A stretch of 23,594 bases of DNA from a virus, in the IMG/VR virus record IMGVR_UViG_3300009181_000348, positions 1 to 23,594 of that record. The stretch is one strand, 5' to 3'. Made by a program: the position numbers and the translations under genes. Numbering within the stretch: position 1 is the first letter of the stretch; every line of letters starts with the position of its first letter. Below the pieces are notes generated by a model. That model saw nothing but the letters and a program-made list of their open reading frames with translations, was not told where the DNA came from and made no database searches. Shown piece by piece: positions 14,792 to 21,164 of this stretch.

Positions 14792-15632
14792 AGCTATTGA
14801 CCCGAGCCGCGTGGGGCTCAGCAAGTCCACGATTGTCGCCGCATCGCTGTGCCAGCGCAAGGCGTATTTCGGAGAGAAGGTGCGCGATAGTCAAGGGCGC
14901 CGCATCTCTATCCCGATGCCAGAGCGGGTGCTGTTTGGTGTTGCGATTGACAACGCAGTTCAGCACATTCTGTGGAACATCCGCGAAGGCGTGGAGTTCA
15001 GCGACGGGCTGCTAGACGCGGCGGTTGAGGACGGGCTCGCCGCAATGGATGGCAGACCTGGCTCCGAGGAGCTTGACGCGATTGCGATTCAGGACGAGCT
15101 CCAGGAGTCGCTCTACCGATTTAAGACCGAGGTTCTTGACAAGGACATCATCAACACGGAGAAGTCGGTGCTGATGCTCCAAGGTCTGGACGGCGAGTCG
15201 TTGCGATACGGCGATTTGATTGGCACGCCCGACATCTTGCAGCTTGGCATTCACGCGGCGATCTACGACATCAAGAGTTCGCCAAAGCGCAAGTCGGAGC
15301 GCGACCTGTATTCGCCAGAGATGGCACACTACGCAACCATGTATTTGGAGCTGTTCGGCGTGCTGCCAAAGATCGGCTACATCACCTGGGTGCGCTCGCA
15401 GTCAACGAGGGGCTGGCAGTTCCTCGGGGGCGAGTCAACGCTGATGCATACGGTTCTAGCTGAGGGGTACCGCACGGTCACCCGTGCGCTCCTGGAGGCG
15501 GAGTCGGTGGATCGGTTGCCGTTTAATACGGCGTTTTGTGGGTCGTGCGAGTGGAAGCTCCCGCGTCCCGAATTGGCATTTGACGGCTGCGCGATTGGGC
15601 AGTCTGTCACAAGTTTGGAGGTCAGGGCATGA
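14772..15632 (+). CDS. Cas4/RecB-like PD-(D/E)XK exonuclease
   Basis: Encodes 286 aa. GTPDILQLG (Asp154) and AIYDIKSS (Asp166, Lys168) are the nuclease core; GVAIDNAVQH (His65) is the upstream GxxxH-type motif. Four cysteines, Cys27 near the N-terminus and Cys256, Cys259 and Cys273 near the C-terminus, have the layout of the 4Fe-4S cluster of Cas4 and AddB nucleases. It probably resects DNA ends to give 3' single strands for the Rad52-like protein encoded next; the two genes overlap by four bases (ATGA). There is no CRISPR array or other Cas gene here, so it is a phage recombination nuclease. Confidence 0.82.
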   Translation: MKPTIGKAIDPSRVGLSKSTIVAASLCQRKAYFGEKVRDSQGRRISIPMPERVLFGVAIDNAVQHILWNIREGVEFSDGLLDAAVEDGLAAMDGRPGSEELDAIAIQDELQESLYRFKTEVLDKDIINTEKSVLMLQGLDGESLRYGDLIGTPDILQLGIHAAIYDIKSSPKRKSERDLYSPEMAHYATMYLELFGVLPKIGYITWVRSQSTRGWQFLGGESTLMHTVLAEGYRTVTRALLEAESVDRLPFNTAFCGSCEWKLPRPELAFDGCAIGQSVTSLEVRA

Positions 15633-16345
15633 GCGAGAAGTTCAAGCAATTGTCGGCACATTTCCCAGCGTCGGATGTACGCAAGCGCCCAGGGCGCGGC
15701 GGCATTGAGCTTAGCTGGGTTGAGGCACGGGTGGTCACAGATCGGCTCAACGAGGTTCTTGGGCATGACGCCTGGAGCTTCACCGTTCCAGAGATTGTGT
15801 CCAGCGGTTCCCCGTCGGTAGTCAAGGGTCGCCTGGAGGTGTTCCGAGCTGACGGGTCGGTCTCGGTCCGAGAGGACTTTGGCTATTCCACGGGTGGCTC
15901 AGGAGAGGATCTCAAGGAGGCGGTCTCAGACGCCATCAGGCGCGTCGCCAGCCTCGTGGGTGTGAGTTCATACCTTTACGCGCACTCGGGCGGCTCTGAG
16001 AGCCTCCAGAGGGCAAATGCGGGCATTTCTGCGCCACAGACTCGGGCGCCTTTATCGGTGCCTATGGGAGCTCCACTTTCGGCAGACCAGCAGCTCGTGG
16101 TCAAGGCGGCAATGCTGTTCTCGCAGTCTGCCGACACATGCAGCCACGGCGAGCAGTGGCAGCTAAAGCCAGCTGGCACCTCTAAGGTCACGGGCAAGCT
16201 CTATGGACCGTTCTGGGCGGCATCGCATAAGACGCCAGACGGCTGGTGCAAGGACAAGCCGAGCCGAGAGTTTCTGGCTGTAAACCCGACCGAGGTAAAG
16301 CCAAAGATGGTGCCAGAGGACATTGGCGAGGAGCTGCCGTTCTAA
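15629..16345 (+). CDS. Rad52/Sak-like single-strand annealing protein
   Basis: Encodes 238 aa. The N-terminal 130 residues contain ELSWVEARVVTDRLNEVLG, then a beta sheet (WSFTVPEI, VKGRLEVF) and DLKEAVSDAIRRVASLVGV followed by SSYLY, the pattern in Rad52-like annealing proteins in which a helix with xxAxSDAxKR leads to a G-x-x-LY end. The C-terminal half has a separate domain with Cys, His, His and Cys (CSHGEQW, SHKTPDGWC) that may bind zinc. It probably anneals single strands made by the upstream nuclease and supports recombination-dependent replication. Its stop overlaps the next start (TAATG). Confidence 0.75.
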   Translation: MSEKFKQLSAHFPASDVRKRPGRGGIELSWVEARVVTDRLNEVLGHDAWSFTVPEIVSSGSPSVVKGRLEVFRADGSVSVREDFGYSTGGSGEDLKEAVSDAIRRVASLVGVSSYLYAHSGGSESLQRANAGISAPQTRAPLSVPMGAPLSADQQLVVKAAMLFSQSADTCSHGEQWQLKPAGTSKVTGKLYGPFWAASHKTPDGWCKDKPSREFLAVNPTEVKPKMVPEDIGEELPF

Positions 16346-16926
16346 TGGCGGTCACCGAATTTCGCGTTGAGCGAGTGGCGCGAGCAGACATTGCACAGTT
16401 CATAGAGCGGTGGCATTACTCGGGAAGCATAAACGGGTGCATTGCTGATTATTGCTTTGCGTTGTATGACGGACAGACAATGATTGGTGCAATGTTCTAC
16501 GGGAGGATGGCAATGGCAAACCAGTGGAAACGGTTTGGTGTCCGACCAGAGGATGTCACGGAGCTAAGGAGGCTTTGCTGCATTGACGAAACGCCCAAAA
16601 ACACGGAGTCTTTCTTTATCGGGTCAACGCTACGCTGGCTTAAGAAAAACACAGGGGTCAAAACGGTGGTCAGCTATGCCGATTCGGAGTATGGGCACGC
16701 GGGGGTTATCTACCAGGCGAGTAATTTCAGGATGGAGGGGTTTAGAAAGGGTGCCAGGGTCATCATGTTTGGGGGGCGGAGGTATCATGACAAGGCGATT
16801 AGGACAAAATATAAAGGCGAGCTTAAGCCGTTTGCGATGCGAATTGTAGCTGCGCTTGCAAGCGGTGAAGCCGAATACCAAGAGACCGCTGGCAAATTCT
16901 GCTATGTCTACCAGCTTAAGAAGTAG
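16345..16926 (+). CDS. Mom-like DNA modification protein (GNAT fold)
   Basis: Encodes 193 aa from the ATG overlapping the previous stop. Conserved patches of phage Mu Mom relatives are visible in order: WHYSGSI (residues 23-29), a strand with GAMFYG (48-53), ELRRLCCID (73-81), PKNTESFF (84-91), SYADSEYGHAG (110-120) and YQASNF (123-128). Mom modifies adenine in phage DNA and blocks many restriction enzymes. The protein is close to the expected size, with no truncation. Position next to recombination and replication genes fits action on replicating DNA. No Com-like translational activator was recognised, though several small zinc-ribbon proteins are present. Function is inferred from the family. 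Confidence 0.8.
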   Translation: MAVTEFRVERVARADIAQFIERWHYSGSINGCIADYCFALYDGQTMIGAMFYGRMAMANQWKRFGVRPEDVTELRRLCCIDETPKNTESFFIGSTLRWLKKNTGVKTVVSYADSEYGHAGVIYQASNFRMEGFRKGARVIMFGGRRYHDKAIRTKYKGELKPFAMRIVAALASGEAEYQETAGKFCYVYQLKK

Positions 16927-16935
16927 GAGGGATCT

Positions 16936-17373
16936 ATGGGGCTTTGGATTAAGTGGGCGACCAACGCTCACAAGGACGCAATGATCAGCCGACTGACCGA
17001 TTTGCAGTTCCGAGCTGTGATGGTGATTCTGTCGGAGGCAAAGGAGCTACGAAAGGGCGGCGAGTTCAGGGACCGTCGCCACCTGGCGGCGGTAATCGGT
17101 CCGAGGCTGGCGCGAGCCATCCCCGTGTTGATTGCCGAAGGCTTCCTAGGCGAGTCTCAGGGCGGTCTCGTAAGCGTCTCGCACTGGTCTCGCTGGCAAG
17201 TGGACGCGACCGCGACCGAGCGTCAGCAAAGGCATCGTGCGGGAAAAGGGGCTGAGTCACGGTTTAGTCACGCGCTAGAGCAGAGCAGAACAGAACAGAG
17301 CAGAACAGAGTCTCTTACTAATACAAAAACCATTAGCTCAATTGGTGAAATTATGAGAGGGGTAGGCAAGTGA
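16936..17373 (+). CDS. Replication-initiator-like winged-helix protein
   Basis: Encodes 145 aa; TAGGAGGG lies before the ATG. The N-terminal 90 residues (LWIKWATNAHKDAMISRL, LTDLQFRAVMVILSEA, then RHLAAVIG and a helix pair ending GGLVSVSHW) match the winged-helix domain of phage replisome organisers. The linker holds two QSRTE repeats coded by a 15-bp repeat. The protein is short: the usual helicase-loader or DnaD-like C-terminal part is missing. It probably binds the origin, which may be the repeat inside its own gene. It is coupled to the next gene by a GTGA overlap. Confidence 0.65.
   Translation: MGLWIKWATNAHKDAMISRLTDLQFRAVMVILSEAKELRKGGEFRDRRHLAAVIGPRLARAIPVLIAEGFLGESQGGLVSVSHWSRWQVDATATERQQRHRAGKGAESRFSHALEQSRTEQSRTESLTNTKTISSIGEIMRGVGK
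17281..17310 (+). repeat. Six tandem CAGAR pentamers inside initiator-like gene
   Basis: The pentamers CAGAG and CAGAA alternate six times without interruption, giving a 15-bp higher-order repeat that encodes QSRTE twice. In lambdoid phages the origin iterons lie inside the initiator gene, so this is a candidate origin. It could also be a simple replication-slippage expansion in a linker. Confidence 0.7.
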
Positions 17374-17579
17374 GTCCGACATTTGAGTACCGATGCGATA
17401 AGTGCAATGCCAGCGAGGATTATGTGTTTCCGATCAACAATGACCCAGAGGTCATCTGCCAGAAATGCGGAGTCACGATGTGGAGGGCTTACGCAGTCCC
17501 GAGTGTCGTATTCCGAGGCGGAGGCTGGGCTAAGAACGACCGAGCGAAGGAGGGTAAAAATGACAGCACCAAAGACTGA
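17370..17579 (+). CDS. FmdB-like zinc-ribbon protein
   Basis: Encodes 69 aa from a GTG in a GTGA overlap with the preceding stop. The start SPTFEYRCDKCNASED and the second pair VICQKCG (Cys9, Cys12, Cys31, Cys34 approximately) are the FmdB-type zinc ribbon, followed by a basic, Gly-rich tail. FmdB-like proteins are often found as small regulators in bacteria and phages; the exact role is unknown. Its 3' end carries GGAGGG, the ribosome site of the next gene. Confidence 0.8.
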   Translation: MSPTFEYRCDKCNASEDYVFPINNDPEVICQKCGVTMWRAYAVPSVVFRGGGWAKNDRAKEGKNDSTKD

Positions 17580-17823
17580 TACGCAAAGAGATCAGGTGCT
17601 CCGACTTCTGTATTCCAGGGGCGAGGCGGGCATCTCTGCCATTGAGCTTGACCGCAAGTGGGGCATCTACCGAGCTGCGGCGCGAGTCAACGAGCTGCGG
17701 AAGCTCGGGCACCGCATCACAACGACGCGGAAGCATGAGCAGACGGCGGTCTATGTCCTGGAGTCGCCAAAGCGGGAGACCGACATGGGCAATGGGCTCA
17801 TGCAGCAGGAGGTGTTCGGATGA
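17560..17823 (+). CDS. Small winged-helix/HTH DNA-binding protein
   Basis: The ATG at 17560 follows GGAGGGTAAAA and gives 87 aa. TQRDQVLRLLYSRGEAGISAIEL and the following YRAAARVNELRKLGHRI form a helix-turn-helix with a wing (TTRKHEQTAVYVLE), typical of small phage proteins with a HTH domain used for regulation or replication. It overlaps the FmdB-like gene by 20 bases and the next gene by four (ATGA). A regulator role for the early promoters is possible. Confidence 0.7.
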   Translation: MTAPKTDTQRDQVLRLLYSRGEAGISAIELDRKWGIYRAAARVNELRKLGHRITTTRKHEQTAVYVLESPKRETDMGNGLMQQEVFG

Positions 17824-18041
17824 AGGTCTCGGACGCTGCGATCCTGGACGCCATTGGTCGGCTCAGGGCGGCAAGTGGCGTAGCTCCGACCTACCGCGAG
17901 CTCGCAGTTGAGCTAGGGCTTGCCAGCTGGTCCTCGGCTCGGTACCGTGTGCTACAGCTGCAAGTTGGCGGCAGTGTAGAGCGGCGGGATCGGGTTGCCC
18001 GATCCGTGCAGCTGAAGGGGGACAATCATGGACAAGCATGA
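17820..18041 (+). CDS. Stand-alone LexA-like DNA-binding domain
   Basis: Encodes 73 aa. ILDAIGRLRAASGVAPTYREL, followed by AVELGLASWSSARYRVLQL and RVARSVQLKG, follows the LexA N-terminal domain: the G-x-x-PT-x-REL element, the recognition helix and the A-R-S-x-x-L end. The LexA peptidase domain is absent; the gene stops after the DNA-binding part. It could therefore bind DNA as a repressor that is not cleaved in the SOS response. It is a candidate regulator of the early promoter boxes. Start and stop overlap its neighbours. Confidence 0.72.
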   Translation: MKVSDAAILDAIGRLRAASGVAPTYRELAVELGLASWSSARYRVLQLQVGGSVERRDRVARSVQLKGDNHGQA

Positions 18042-18171
18042 TCCGTATGGAGAGTTTAGCTATCGCCGCGACATGCGGCATTGGGAGCGCCAGTCGCGGA
18101 TTCTGCATGCGACGGCTGCGGCGATCATCCTCGGGCTGTTGTTGCTGTTTGCTTGGGCGGTTGGGCTATGA
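18028..18171 (+). CDS. 47-aa single-TM protein
   Basis: A short gene from an ATG preceded by AAGGGGGAC; 47 aa. A charged N-terminal half (KHDPYGEFSYRRDMRHWERQ) is followed by one hydrophobic helix (residues 28-45). It has the same plan as the 50-aa protein at 14010-14162: an Arg-rich cytoplasmic part with RRD and a single TM. Its stop overlaps the kinase start (ATGA). Function unknown; membrane-bound anti-host or superinfection proteins of this size are common in phages, but this is only a possibility. Confidence 0.7.
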   Translation: MDKHDPYGEFSYRRDMRHWERQSRILHATAAAIILGLLLLFAWAVGL

Positions 18172-18740
18172 CGGCGCCAGTCTGGGCAGTTGATCTACCT
18201 AAGCGCATCGCATTCGCTGGGGAGATGGGTGCTGGCAAGTCGGCATCAGCGTCGGTGCTCCAGGACATCGGCTATTTTAGGCTTGCGTTTGCCGATGTGC
18301 TCCGAGAGTGCCTATCGCCGATCTACGGGCTGATTGACAAGCGCGAGACATATTTTGTGCACCAGGGCGACGGGACAGAAACAGGTCCAGTGCTGACGGG
18401 GCGCGAGTTGCTCCAACAGATGGGCACGGCAATGCGAGCGGTTGACTCAAACATCTTTATGCGAGCTATCGCCCGCCGAGTCTACGAAATGGGCAATGTC
18501 CAGATGGTGATAGACGATGTGCGGTTCCCAGCTGAAGCTCGGTTCCTGGAGGAGCACGGGTTCAAGGTGTTTAAGCTCGTGTGCCCAAGTCCGATTAGGC
18601 GAGAGCGCGTAGGGAAGTCATGGATCGGCAACGGCGACATCAGCGAAATGGCAGTCTCGCAGATCGTGGCTCCCGAGCTAAATACAGCGGCTATGCTTCC
18701 GATGCAAGTGGTACAAGAGATTGCAGCTAGGAGCCGCTAA
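18168..18740 (+). CDS. Deoxynucleoside monophosphate kinase-like protein
   Basis: The ATG at 18168 overlaps the upstream stop and gives 190 aa. The P-loop is AGEMGAGKS (residues 17-25). LTGRELLQQMGTAMR, then FMRAIARRV and MVIDDVRFPAEARFL follow, the sequence of motifs in phage dNMP kinases of the T4 gp1 type. These turn dNMPs from host DNA breakdown into dNDPs for phage DNA synthesis. It is cytoplasmic. The stop overlaps the next start (TAATG). Confidence 0.8.
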   Translation: MTAPVWAVDLPKRIAFAGEMGAGKSASASVLQDIGYFRLAFADVLRECLSPIYGLIDKRETYFVHQGDGTETGPVLTGRELLQQMGTAMRAVDSNIFMRAIARRVYEMGNVQMVIDDVRFPAEARFLEEHGFKVFKLVCPSPIRRERVGKSWIGNGDISEMAVSQIVAPELNTAAMLPMQVVQEIAARSR

Positions 18741-19174
18741 TGCCGAAAGCCAGGTCCAAAGTCAAAGAGGCGTCTCTGTGCGTCCATCAGTTCGCCGACC
18801 TTGAGCAGTATGTCGGCATGCTCCAAGGGCATCTAAATTTGCACCAGTGGCAGATTGCAGTGGTCAGAGATGCGTCGGATGTTGAGGCGTGGGCGGACAT
18901 TGCGCCGCACTCCCAGGCGCAAACAGCCGATCTGCGGATCAGTCATGACTTCTGGTCCCAGCCAGCCGAGCGACAGCGCGAGGTGCTCGTTCACGAGCTG
19001 ATCCATTTGGTGACATGCCGCGCAGACCAGCTGGTGGAGAATCTTGAGTTGACACTCGGAAAAATCGCCTGGTCCGCCTTTGAGCTGCAATACGAGGATG
19101 CGGCAGAGCGAAGTGTTGACCACATGGCGCGGGTTCTTTCGCAGGGCGTCCCGTTGCCAGAGTTCCGTAAGTGA
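18740..19174 (+). CDS. Phage zincin-type metallopeptidase-like protein
   Basis: Encodes 144 aa. VLVHELIHLV (His85, Glu86, His89) is the HExxH zinc site, and AAERSVDHMARVL offers Glu123 as third ligand. This pattern, with an N-terminal WQIAVVRD strand, is seen in small phage metallopeptidase-like proteins. Whether it cuts protein is unknown. It is encoded between the kinase and a resolvase-like nuclease, with overlaps on both sides, so it is co-expressed with DNA metabolism genes. Confidence 0.7.
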   Translation: MPKARSKVKEASLCVHQFADLEQYVGMLQGHLNLHQWQIAVVRDASDVEAWADIAPHSQAQTADLRISHDFWSQPAERQREVLVHELIHLVTCRADQLVENLELTLGKIAWSAFELQYEDAAERSVDHMARVLSQGVPLPEFRK

Positions 19175-19530
19175 ATGACGAGCTGCGCGCTCAACGAGCT
19201 CGGCGCGGCAAAAACAATCGCGCCAGGGGCAATGCGATTGAGCGGTGGGCGTGCCAGGTGCTTGGCATAAAGCGAGTCGGCATGTTTGGCGGAAAAACTG
19301 ACGGTGGCGCATACGATGATTGGATCGCAGTCCAAGTTAAGTCTGGCAAGAGCTACCCAGAGCGTCTTGATGCCCTAGTCAACAGCGTCCCGCGCCGCGC
19401 AGACCAGCTACGCGCCCTTGTAACGACCGATGCGCCAGGTCCTGGTACTAGGCGCCGTGCGCTGATCGTCATGCACCTAGACGAGTTCCTGGAGTGGCAC
19501 GGCAAACCAGCTACGGAGTTAGACAGTTGA
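19171..19530 (+). CDS. PD-(D/E)XK Holliday-junction-resolvase-like nuclease
   Basis: Encodes 119 aa from a GTG in a GTGA overlap. RGNAIERWACQVLG (Glu24), a Gly-rich turn GGKTDGGAYDDW (Asp44 or Asp50) and AVQVKSGK (Gln55, Lys57) give the E-D-QxK order of Hjc-like nucleases. The basic N-terminus (RARRGKNNRAR) fits DNA binding. It would resolve branched DNA made during recombination and packaging. The small size matches this group. Confidence 0.7.
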   Translation: MNDELRAQRARRGKNNRARGNAIERWACQVLGIKRVGMFGGKTDGGAYDDWIAVQVKSGKSYPERLDALVNSVPRRADQLRALVTTDAPGPGTRRRALIVMHLDEFLEWHGKPATELDS

Positions 19531-19922
19531 TCGCGCTGCTCTTGTCCATTTCGCTGCTCATCCAGCCAAATGCGACAGTGAGCGGCAAGGCGTCCTATTA
19601 CGACGCCACCAAAAACAACGCCTGGTACACACGCGGCTCCTGGGACCTTGAGTATTACGCCGCCGCTGGTCCCGAGCTACGAAAGCTGCACCCGTTCAAG
19701 TGGGGTGAGCCTTGGGCGGTATACATTTACAACCCAAAAACAAAGCGCGGCAAAACGGTGCTGATCGTTGATTGGTGCCAGTGCAGCAAGGGTAAAGACT
19801 CCGAAAAGCTGATTGACCTTAGCCCTAAGCTCTGGCAGTGGCTCTGCAATTGCAGCATGGGGCTTGGCGTGCAACGAGTTCGGGTGACGGTGCTATCGTT
19901 GGTCGGTGAAGGAAACCAGTGA
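19494..19922 (+). CDS. Secreted RlpA-like double-psi beta-barrel protein
   Basis: Encodes 142 aa if started at the GTG at 19494. This start gives a signal peptide with two Arg (residues 3 and 10) and a hydrophobic core (LIALLLSISLLI). A TTG at 19527, in a TTGA overlap and eight bases after GGAG, is the alternative and would give 131 aa. The mature part has GKASYYDA, then VYIYNPKTKRGKTVLIVD and IDLSPKLWQWL, with V-x-V-T-V at the end, the pattern of RlpA-like double-psi barrels. Four Cys (WCQC, LCNC) may form disulfides. RlpA-type domains bind or cut peptidoglycan. An exported wall-acting protein inside a DNA-metabolism operon is unexpected. Confidence 0.68.
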   Translation: MARQTSYGVRQLIALLLSISLLIQPNATVSGKASYYDATKNNAWYTRGSWDLEYYAAAGPELRKLHPFKWGEPWAVYIYNPKTKRGKTVLIVDWCQCSKGKDSEKLIDLSPKLWQWLCNCSMGLGVQRVRVTVLSLVGEGNQ

Positions 19923-20331
19923 GCAGTTCCGCGCCATAGTTGACGAGCTTGCCGCGCTCCAGGGCTGGAGCGTTGCGGCGGTGATTCGGCTTGCTGGAAA
20001 ACACGGGCTCAGCGCGTCATGGGTTAAAGAACGCTACTACCAGCGTGCGGCAGTTCAGCCAGGCGACCTAGCTCGCCTGGACACAGTGCGGGTGCATCTT
20101 ATTGCCGACAACGACTTGGACGACTCGGACCCAAAGAGCTCGGCGGCATTCTACCGAGAGCGCATCCAAGAGTTGAGCTGGGGCGTAGAGCACCATCGTG
20201 CAGCCGTTGAGCGCATGTGCATGGCGTGCGCCGATCCAGACGAAGGCGAGGATGCGACATGCTGGTTGCCGAGTTGCCCGCTAAGAAAAGTCAGCCCGCT
20301 ACCGTTGCGGGATAAACAGAAGCGGCGCTAA
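19906..20331 (+). CDS. HTH-like protein with C-terminal Cys cluster
   Basis: Encodes 141 aa from a GTG that overlaps the previous gene by 17 bases. Residues 8-45 (LAALQGWSVAAVIRLAGKHGLS, then ASWVKERYYQ) look like a helix-turn-helix. The middle has an acidic stretch (DNDLDDSDP) and the end CMACADPDEG followed by CWLPSCPL, four Cys that could hold zinc. It is the last gene of the plus-strand operon; its stop lies in the loop of the terminator hairpin. No family is recognised. Confidence 0.6.
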   Translation: MKETSEQFRAIVDELAALQGWSVAAVIRLAGKHGLSASWVKERYYQRAAVQPGDLARLDTVRVHLIADNDLDDSDPKSSAAFYRERIQELSWGVEHHRAAVERMCMACADPDEGEDATCWLPSCPLRKVSPLPLRDKQKRR

Positions 20332-20342
20332 TTCGCGCCGCT
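20321..20342. terminator. Bidirectional terminator hairpin
   Basis: AGCGGCGC / GCGCCGCT, a perfect 8-bp stem with a six-base loop, lies between two convergent genes and includes the plus-strand stop codon. On the minus strand it is followed by TCTGTTTAT, a moderately U-rich tail, so it should best stop transcription of the SprT-like gene; plus-strand termination is likely weaker. Confidence 0.72.
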
Positions 20343-20347
20343 CATGT

Positions 20348-20932
20348 CTAAGCTCGCTGCCACTCCTTAAACTCCGCGCCCTTTCGGAACAGCTTGGCGG
20401 CTTGCCTTGCCACCGTTGTGTGGTATCCATATTCTTGGCACCTAGCGTCGGCTGCATCCTCGGCATTGAGATACCGACCGTAAAGCTCAAACGCAACTTT
20501 GTGGAACTCAAGATTGTGAACACATGCACAAGCCCCACCCCGAGAGCATCCCTTAAAGCACCGAGCCCCGACGATTATGTGCGCCATTTCGTGCAGCAAA
20601 GTCTTACTCCAGGAATCACCCAGCACTCGCTGTCGGACCCCGTTGACATAGCTCATATACCGACCAGCGCCAACCGTGATCCGACCTTGACCTCGGTAAG
20701 CGTGACCTCCCCAACTGCGAGTCATTTGGATAACCAGCCCATTGAGAGCTTGTCCATGTTGAGCGCGCAGCACTCGGCGAGTCAGAACCGCAACCTCGGC
20801 TCGTTCGGCGGCGGTAAGTCCGACAACATACGCGATCCGCGTCCCGTTAAGAGCTTCAACCCGATTGGCAATTTGCCCGCCCTGGATGCGGACCTCGTTT
20901 TGTCCGAGTCCCGCCCGATTCCTCCGTCCCAT
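20348..20932 (-). CDS. SprT-like metallopeptidase-like protein with Cys insertion
   Basis: Encodes 194 aa; GAAAGGGGGTGG precedes the ATG. LLHEMAHIIVG (His114, Glu115, His118) is an HExxH zinc site and a later HNLEFHK (His139, His144) offers the third ligand. Between them lies a Cys-rich insertion, CFKGCSRGGACAC. The preceding strand (RITVGAGRYMSY) and the helix after HNLEFHK fit an SprT-type zincin. The gene stands alone on the minus strand, with its own promoter and a leader shared with the 12175-12519 gene. It is the second HExxH protein in the window, not closely similar to the first. Confidence 0.72.
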   Translation of the reverse strand: MGRRNRAGLGQNEVRIQGGQIANRVEALNGTRIAYVVGLTAAERAEVAVLTRRVLRAQHGQALNGLVIQMTRSWGGHAYRGQGRITVGAGRYMSYVNGVRQRVLGDSWSKTLLHEMAHIIVGARCFKGCSRGGACACVHNLEFHKVAFELYGRYLNAEDAADARCQEYGYHTTVARQAAKLFRKGAEFKEWQRA

Positions 20933-21014
20933 TTCTCACCACCCCCTTTCTCAGAGCTCTGGGTGTCACTCCCGCCCTCACCTATAGTATACACCCTAGA
21001 GCTTAGAGCTGCAC
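20933..21014 (-). promoter_or_regulatory. Early promoter with conserved leader, copy B
   Basis: On the minus strand a weak -35 GTGCAG (21014-21009), a 17-bp spacer with TAAGCTCTA and a consensus -10 TATACT (20991-20986). The transcribed leader repeats the blocks GGGCGGGA, ACCCAGAGCTC and GAAAGGGGGTGGT of copy A at 12520-12567. The good -10 with poor -35 suggests dependence on an activator or lower basal activity. Confidence 0.72.
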
Positions 21015-21023
21015 GAGGCGATA

Positions 21024-21063
21024 GTTAAGATTATGTTGAGATTTGATTAAGAAAACTTAACCT
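21024..21063. promoter_or_regulatory. TTAAGA operator cluster, copy B
   Basis: GTTAAGA (21024-21030), TTAAGA (21047-21052) and CTTAACC (21056-21062) lie in an AT-rich stretch between two divergent promoters. The right-hand pair reads TTAAGANNNCTTAACCT, the same core as at 12637-12653. A binding site for a regulator of both divergent regions is inferred. Confidence 0.58.
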
Positions 21064-21092
21064 CATTTCTGGCTCAAAAAGCTCCTAAACGC

Positions 21093-21164
21093 TTGACAGC
21101 TCTACGCGCCAGGGCTTATGGTGGGGATGTCGGGAGTTCCCGATGCGATCAAGAAGGAGGGTCC
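21093..21164 (+). promoter_or_regulatory. Early promoter cassette with leader hairpin
   Basis: TTGACA (21093-21098), an 18-bp spacer and TATGGT (21117-21122), with CGCCAGGGCTTA at the upstream edge of the -10. A TCGGG / CCCGA hairpin (21130-21143) and AAGGAGGG follow, then the ATG at 21165. It faces away from the copy B minus-strand promoter. Confidence 0.82.

Noticed and set aside
14772-15632. Cas4-like protein as a sign of a CRISPR system
   Set aside because: No repeat-spacer array and no Cas1, Cas2 or effector was seen; the neighbour is an annealing protein, so it is read as a phage recombination nuclease.
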